From assembly GCF_024171695.1 (NCBI RefSeq), contig NZ_JAMTCF010000007.1, positions 372,001-436,000 of the forward strand: 64,000 nt of DNA. The letters are read 5' to 3'. The DNA is from Actinosynnema pretiosum (lineage in GTDB: Bacteria > Actinomycetota > Actinomycetes > Mycobacteriales > Pseudonocardiaceae). Of this stretch, positions 61,631 through 64,000 are shown piece after piece (position 1 is the stretch's first letter; each line of letters opens with the position of its first letter). Below the pieces are notes generated by a model that saw only the letters and a list, made by a program, of their open reading frames with translations, did no database searches and had not been told where the DNA came from. A program made the position numbers and the translations under genes.

Positions 61631-62326
61631 GTGTCCAGGCCGCCGCTCACCGCTCTGCTCACCGCCTGCCTGTCCGTCGCGATCACCGCGGCGGGCCTCG
61701 GCTACGCCTGGTCGCTGCGGCCGGACCCGGCGCCCCCGGCCGACAGCCGGGTCGGCTCGGTCTGCGGGACCCGCGAGTGCGAACCGGTCGCCGAGGCGGA
61801 GGTCGGCTCCGACGTGGTGCGGGTGATGGTCGGCGACAAGATCAGCCGCATCGCCACCGAGGGCGCGTCCGGGACGGTCATGTTCGAGCTGACCATCGCC
61901 GAGTACGGGGTGACCGAGGACCTCGGGTCGCTGGAGTTGGAGTGCGTCGACTCGCCGGTCGCGGCGGTGTGCCTGGTGCAGGGGCAGGCGCGCGGCAAGC
62001 GGTACGCCGAGGCGCTGGTGCGGCAGGACGGGCTGTGGTCGCGGGCGCTCGGCGGGTACCAGGGCGACGGCGGGTACGCCGGGCTGCACGACGTCAACGG
62101 GGACCAGGTCATGGACGTGGTCGTGGTGCAGCGCCGGTGCGCGGAGGGCGTGGACTGCCCGAAGCGGATCGCCGAGGTGTACTCGCTGGTCGCGGACGTG
62201 GCGAACGGGCAGGACCGCAAGCTCGGGTGCACGGCGGTGGTGAACGCCGAGGCGAACCTGCCGGGGTGGCCGGACGTGCGGCCCGCCATGAACCAGCTGA
62301 AGGCGTGCCCGGCCGCCGGGTCGTGA
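61631..62326 (+). CDS. Secreted or membrane-anchored hypothetical protein
   Basis: 231 residues from GTG 61631 ([28 protein letters not shown]); upstream in-frame GTG at 61595 is an alternative. One N-terminal hydrophobic segment (signal anchor). The ectodomain has six cysteines ([43 protein letters not shown]) and a [13 protein letters not shown] stretch like an FG-GAP or integrin-like metal loop (DVNGDQVMD). No family recognised. Divergent from the carboxylase gene across a region with TGATGAGTTTAGTTAGCC (about 61561-61578), the most AT-rich spot there. Confidence 0.55.
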   Translation: MSRPPLTALLTACLSVAITAAGLGYAWSLRPDPAPPADSRVGSVCGTRECEPVAEAEVGSDVVRVMVGDKISRIATEGASGTVMFELTIAEYGVTEDLGSLELECVDSPVAAVCLVQGQARGKRYAEALVRQDGLWSRALGGYQGDGGYAGLHDVNGDQVMDVVVVQRRCAEGVDCPKRIAEVYSLVADVANGQDRKLGCTAVVNAEANLPGWPDVRPAMNQLKACPAAGS

Positions 62327-62353
62327 CCGGTCGCCCCGGCCGGGCGCCGGACG

Positions 62354-62395
62354 GGAACGGCCCCGGTCACCTGGTGAGGTGACCGGGGCCGTTCC
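62354..62395. terminator. Strong bidirectional terminator
   Basis: 18-nt arms GGAACGGCCCCGGTCACC and GGTGACCGGGGCCGTTCC, fully complementary, loop TGGTGA, between two converging genes. Confidence 0.92.
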
Positions 62396-62411
62396 GGTGT
62401 TCGGGGTTCGA

Positions 62412-63752
62412 TCAGGCGGGCACCGGGGTGCGCTCCTTCTCGACCTCAGGGGCGTCGCCGATCAGCAGCGGGGTGCTCGGGGCGTTCAGCACCTCGTCGT
62501 CGATCAGGCCCTCGCCGCGCGCGACCAGCACCGGGACGGCGATCTGGCCCGCCACGTTCGTGGCGGTGCGCATCATGTCCAGGATCGGGTCGATCGCGTA
62601 GACCACCGCGACGCCGGTCGCGATGACCTCGGCGGGCATGTCGATCGCGCTCAGGGTCAGGGTCAGCATGGTGAACCAGCCGGTGGTGCCCGCGGTGGCC
62701 AGCGCGCCGAACACGGACACGGCGACGATGCCCGCGTACTGCAGGACGCTCAGCTCGACGCCGAACAGGTTCGCGATGAAGATCGTCGCCACCGCCGGGT
62801 AGACCGCGGCGCAGCCGTCCATCTTGGTCGTGGTGCCCAGCGGGACGGCGAAGCTCGCGTAGTCCGAGGAGACGCCGAGGTTCGCGGCGGTCTGCCTGCT
62901 CAGCGGCAGGGTCGCGCCCGAGGAGCGGGACACGAACGCGAACTGGATGGCGGTCCAGGCCTTCTTGAAGAACAGCAGCGGGCTGACCTTGCCGACGAAC
63001 TTCAGCAGCACCGGGTAGACCACGAACAGCACCAGGGCGCAGCCGACGTAGACCGCGACCAGCAGCGAGGCCAGCGGGCGCACGAACGAGTTGCCGTAGG
63101 TCGCGAAGGCGTTGCCGAGCAGGCCGAACACGCCGATCGGGGCCAGCAGCACGATCCAGCCGACGATCTTCTGGATCAGGTCGAACGCCGAGCGGGTCAG
63201 GTCCACGAAAGGCTTGGCGCGCTCACCCAGGGCGTAGGCGGCGAAGCCGATCAGGATCGACACGAAGACGACCTGGAGCACCTCGCCCTCGGTGAAGGCG
63301 GTGAAGATGTTCGTCGGGATCAGCGACTCCAGCAGCTGCGACCACGAGCCGCCCGTGCGCGCGGCGAGCCGCTCGACGGACGCCTCGGACGGGGTCACCT
63401 GGACGCCGCGACCGGGGTTGATCAGCGCGGACACGCCGATGCCGATGAGCACCGCGATCAGCGAGGTGGTCGCGAACCACAGCAGCGTCTTGCCGCCGAG
63501 GCGGGCGGCGGTGCGCGAGCCGCCCAGCCTGCTCAGGCTGGTGATGCCCACGACGATCGCGGTGAACACCAGCGGGATGACGGTGAACTGCAGCAGGCTC
63601 GTGAAGGTGCTGCCGATCTGCTTGAGCGTGGTGACGAGCCAGCTCAGCTCGGCCTGCTTGGCGACGAAGCCCGCGACCGCGCCCAGCACGAGGGCGGCGA
63701 GGACGGTCAGGCCGAAGACCTTGGGTTTGCGGTAGGTGGCGATGAAGGACAT
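62412..63752 (-). CDS. Dicarboxylate/amino acid:cation symporter (DAACS family)
   Basis: 446 residues. Eight membrane helices and two reentrant hairpins: HP1 region RSSGATLPLSRQTAANLGV near residues 275-293, TM7 GTTTKMDGCAAVYPAVATIFIANLFG, HP2 region ALATAGTTGWFTMLTL, TM8 DPILDMMRTATNVAGQIAVPVLVA. Asp, Arg, Thr and Asn equivalents of the GltPh substrate site (D-x-x-R-T-x-x-N) are present, so an acidic amino acid such as glutamate/aspartate is plausible. The last Asp of the motif (NVxGD) is Gln here, which in GltPh is part of a sodium site. Not coupled to other genes. Confidence 0.9.
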   Translation of the reverse strand: MSFIATYRKPKVFGLTVLAALVLGAVAGFVAKQAELSWLVTTLKQIGSTFTSLLQFTVIPLVFTAIVVGITSLSRLGGSRTAARLGGKTLLWFATTSLIAVLIGIGVSALINPGRGVQVTPSEASVERLAARTGGSWSQLLESLIPTNIFTAFTEGEVLQVVFVSILIGFAAYALGERAKPFVDLTRSAFDLIQKIVGWIVLLAPIGVFGLLGNAFATYGNSFVRPLASLLVAVYVGCALVLFVVYPVLLKFVGKVSPLLFFKKAWTAIQFAFVSRSSGATLPLSRQTAANLGVSSDYASFAVPLGTTTKMDGCAAVYPAVATIFIANLFGVELSVLQYAGIVAVSVFGALATAGTTGWFTMLTLTLSAIDMPAEVIATGVAVVYAIDPILDMMRTATNVAGQIAVPVLVARGEGLIDDEVLNAPSTPLLIGDAPEVEKERTPVPA

Positions 63753-64000
63753 GCGGGGGCTCCGGAAGGGACGCTGAAGGGTTCGGTGTCGGGGTCTCTC
63801 GTCAGCCCCGACAGCCCGAACTCGTTCTCCGGCCGAAATCGATGTGGATACGGCGGGTCAGCATCAGGTCCATCGCACCCCCTAACGGGGTGAGCCTTCC
63901 AGACCTTCCCGAACGCGCTCAGCTGTGATTATCCCTACTTCGGGGGTCCGAAAGGAGGAACGATCGACTAATGGGTGGGTGATGACCCTCTGTGGTCACA
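63753..64000. other. Promoter region of the symporter and right window edge
   Basis: 248 bp without a complete gene. An inverted repeat CACCCC-CTAAC-GGGGTG at 63876-63892 lies about 125 bp upstream of the symporter. On the plus strand AAAGGAGGA (about 63950-63958) is followed by ATG at 63971, which closes after three codons, and by ATG 63982/GTG 63975 frames open to the window edge; a gene start there cannot be decided. Confidence 0.4.

Noticed and set aside
1-64000. tRNA/rRNA genes, insertion sequences, integrases or attachment sites
   Set aside because: None recognised on either strand by reading; no transposase or integrase motifs in any plausible protein, even beside the NACHT pair.

Overview
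The window is very GC-rich (my estimate is above 70 percent) and has actinobacterial gene style: dense genes, many GTG starts, 4-bp ATGA/GTGA stop-start overlaps, DUF397/DUF6879/DUF3558/DUF1707 proteins and ESX (type VII) secretion accessory genes. The gene content fits a filamentous member of the Pseudonocardiales, of the Actinosynnema/Saccharothrix type; this placement comes from gene content only. The metabolic backbone (deoA, add, upp, a phosphosugar mutase, a purine nucleoside phosphorylase, two M20 amidohydrolases, a gamma-glutamylcyclotransferase, lpdA-like, glpD, acyl-CoA carboxylase alpha) resembles, from memory, the mycobacterial deoA-add-upp-pmmB-deoD-amiA/B-lpdA-glpD2 neighbourhood.

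Layout. 1-4.6 kb: end of deoA, two tandem secreted inhibitor-like proteins, a coiled-coil protein, add. 4.7-10.5 kb: a two-copy-domain conserved protein, then a four-gene ESX-associated operon (EspC-like protein, NlpC/P60 peptidase, two YbaB-fold proteins, one with a very long disordered tail). 10.9-16.4 kb: accessory and regulatory genes, including a small protein/DUF6879/STAND-TPR operon and an XRE-DUF397 module with paired operator-like sites. 16.4-26.3 kb: an oxidoreductase, then two giant tandem paralogues with trypsin-like protease, degenerate metallophosphoesterase and NACHT NTPase domains; the longer ends in 14 WD40 blades, the shorter has lost almost all of them. 26.3-32.6 kb: upp, TetR, an RHH/Doc-like pair with a tandem-palindrome operator, a MerR gene with a textbook 19-bp-spacer promoter, two small membrane proteins, and a phosphosugar mutase/purine nucleoside phosphorylase operon.

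32.7-43 kb: Ser/Thr kinase, mutA-mutB-meaB, a small membrane protein and two translationally coupled M20 amidohydrolases, followed by a 14-copy 15-bp minisatellite. 43.6-52.8 kb: membrane protein, the glycerol genes glpD and glpF-glpK, an ABC exporter and a divergent two-component system. 52.9-64 kb: lpdA-like flavoprotein, gamma-glutamylcyclotransferase, an ESX accessory operon (EspG-like, PPE-like, small WXG-like) with a DUF3558 lipoprotein, a HAD hydrolase, a DUF1707 protein, an acyl-CoA carboxylase alpha chain, a secreted protein and a dicarboxylate/amino-acid symporter.

How parts fit together. deoA, add, upp, the nucleoside phosphorylase and the mutase form a nucleoside salvage set; glpF-glpK-glpD take glycerol to dihydroxyacetone phosphate; an acyl-CoA carboxylase of the propionyl-CoA type plus mutAB/meaB would route propionyl-CoA to succinyl-CoA. 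The most unusual content is the tandem protease-NACHT pair. Its architecture resembles prokaryotic STAND immune or conflict proteins, but a defence role is inference.
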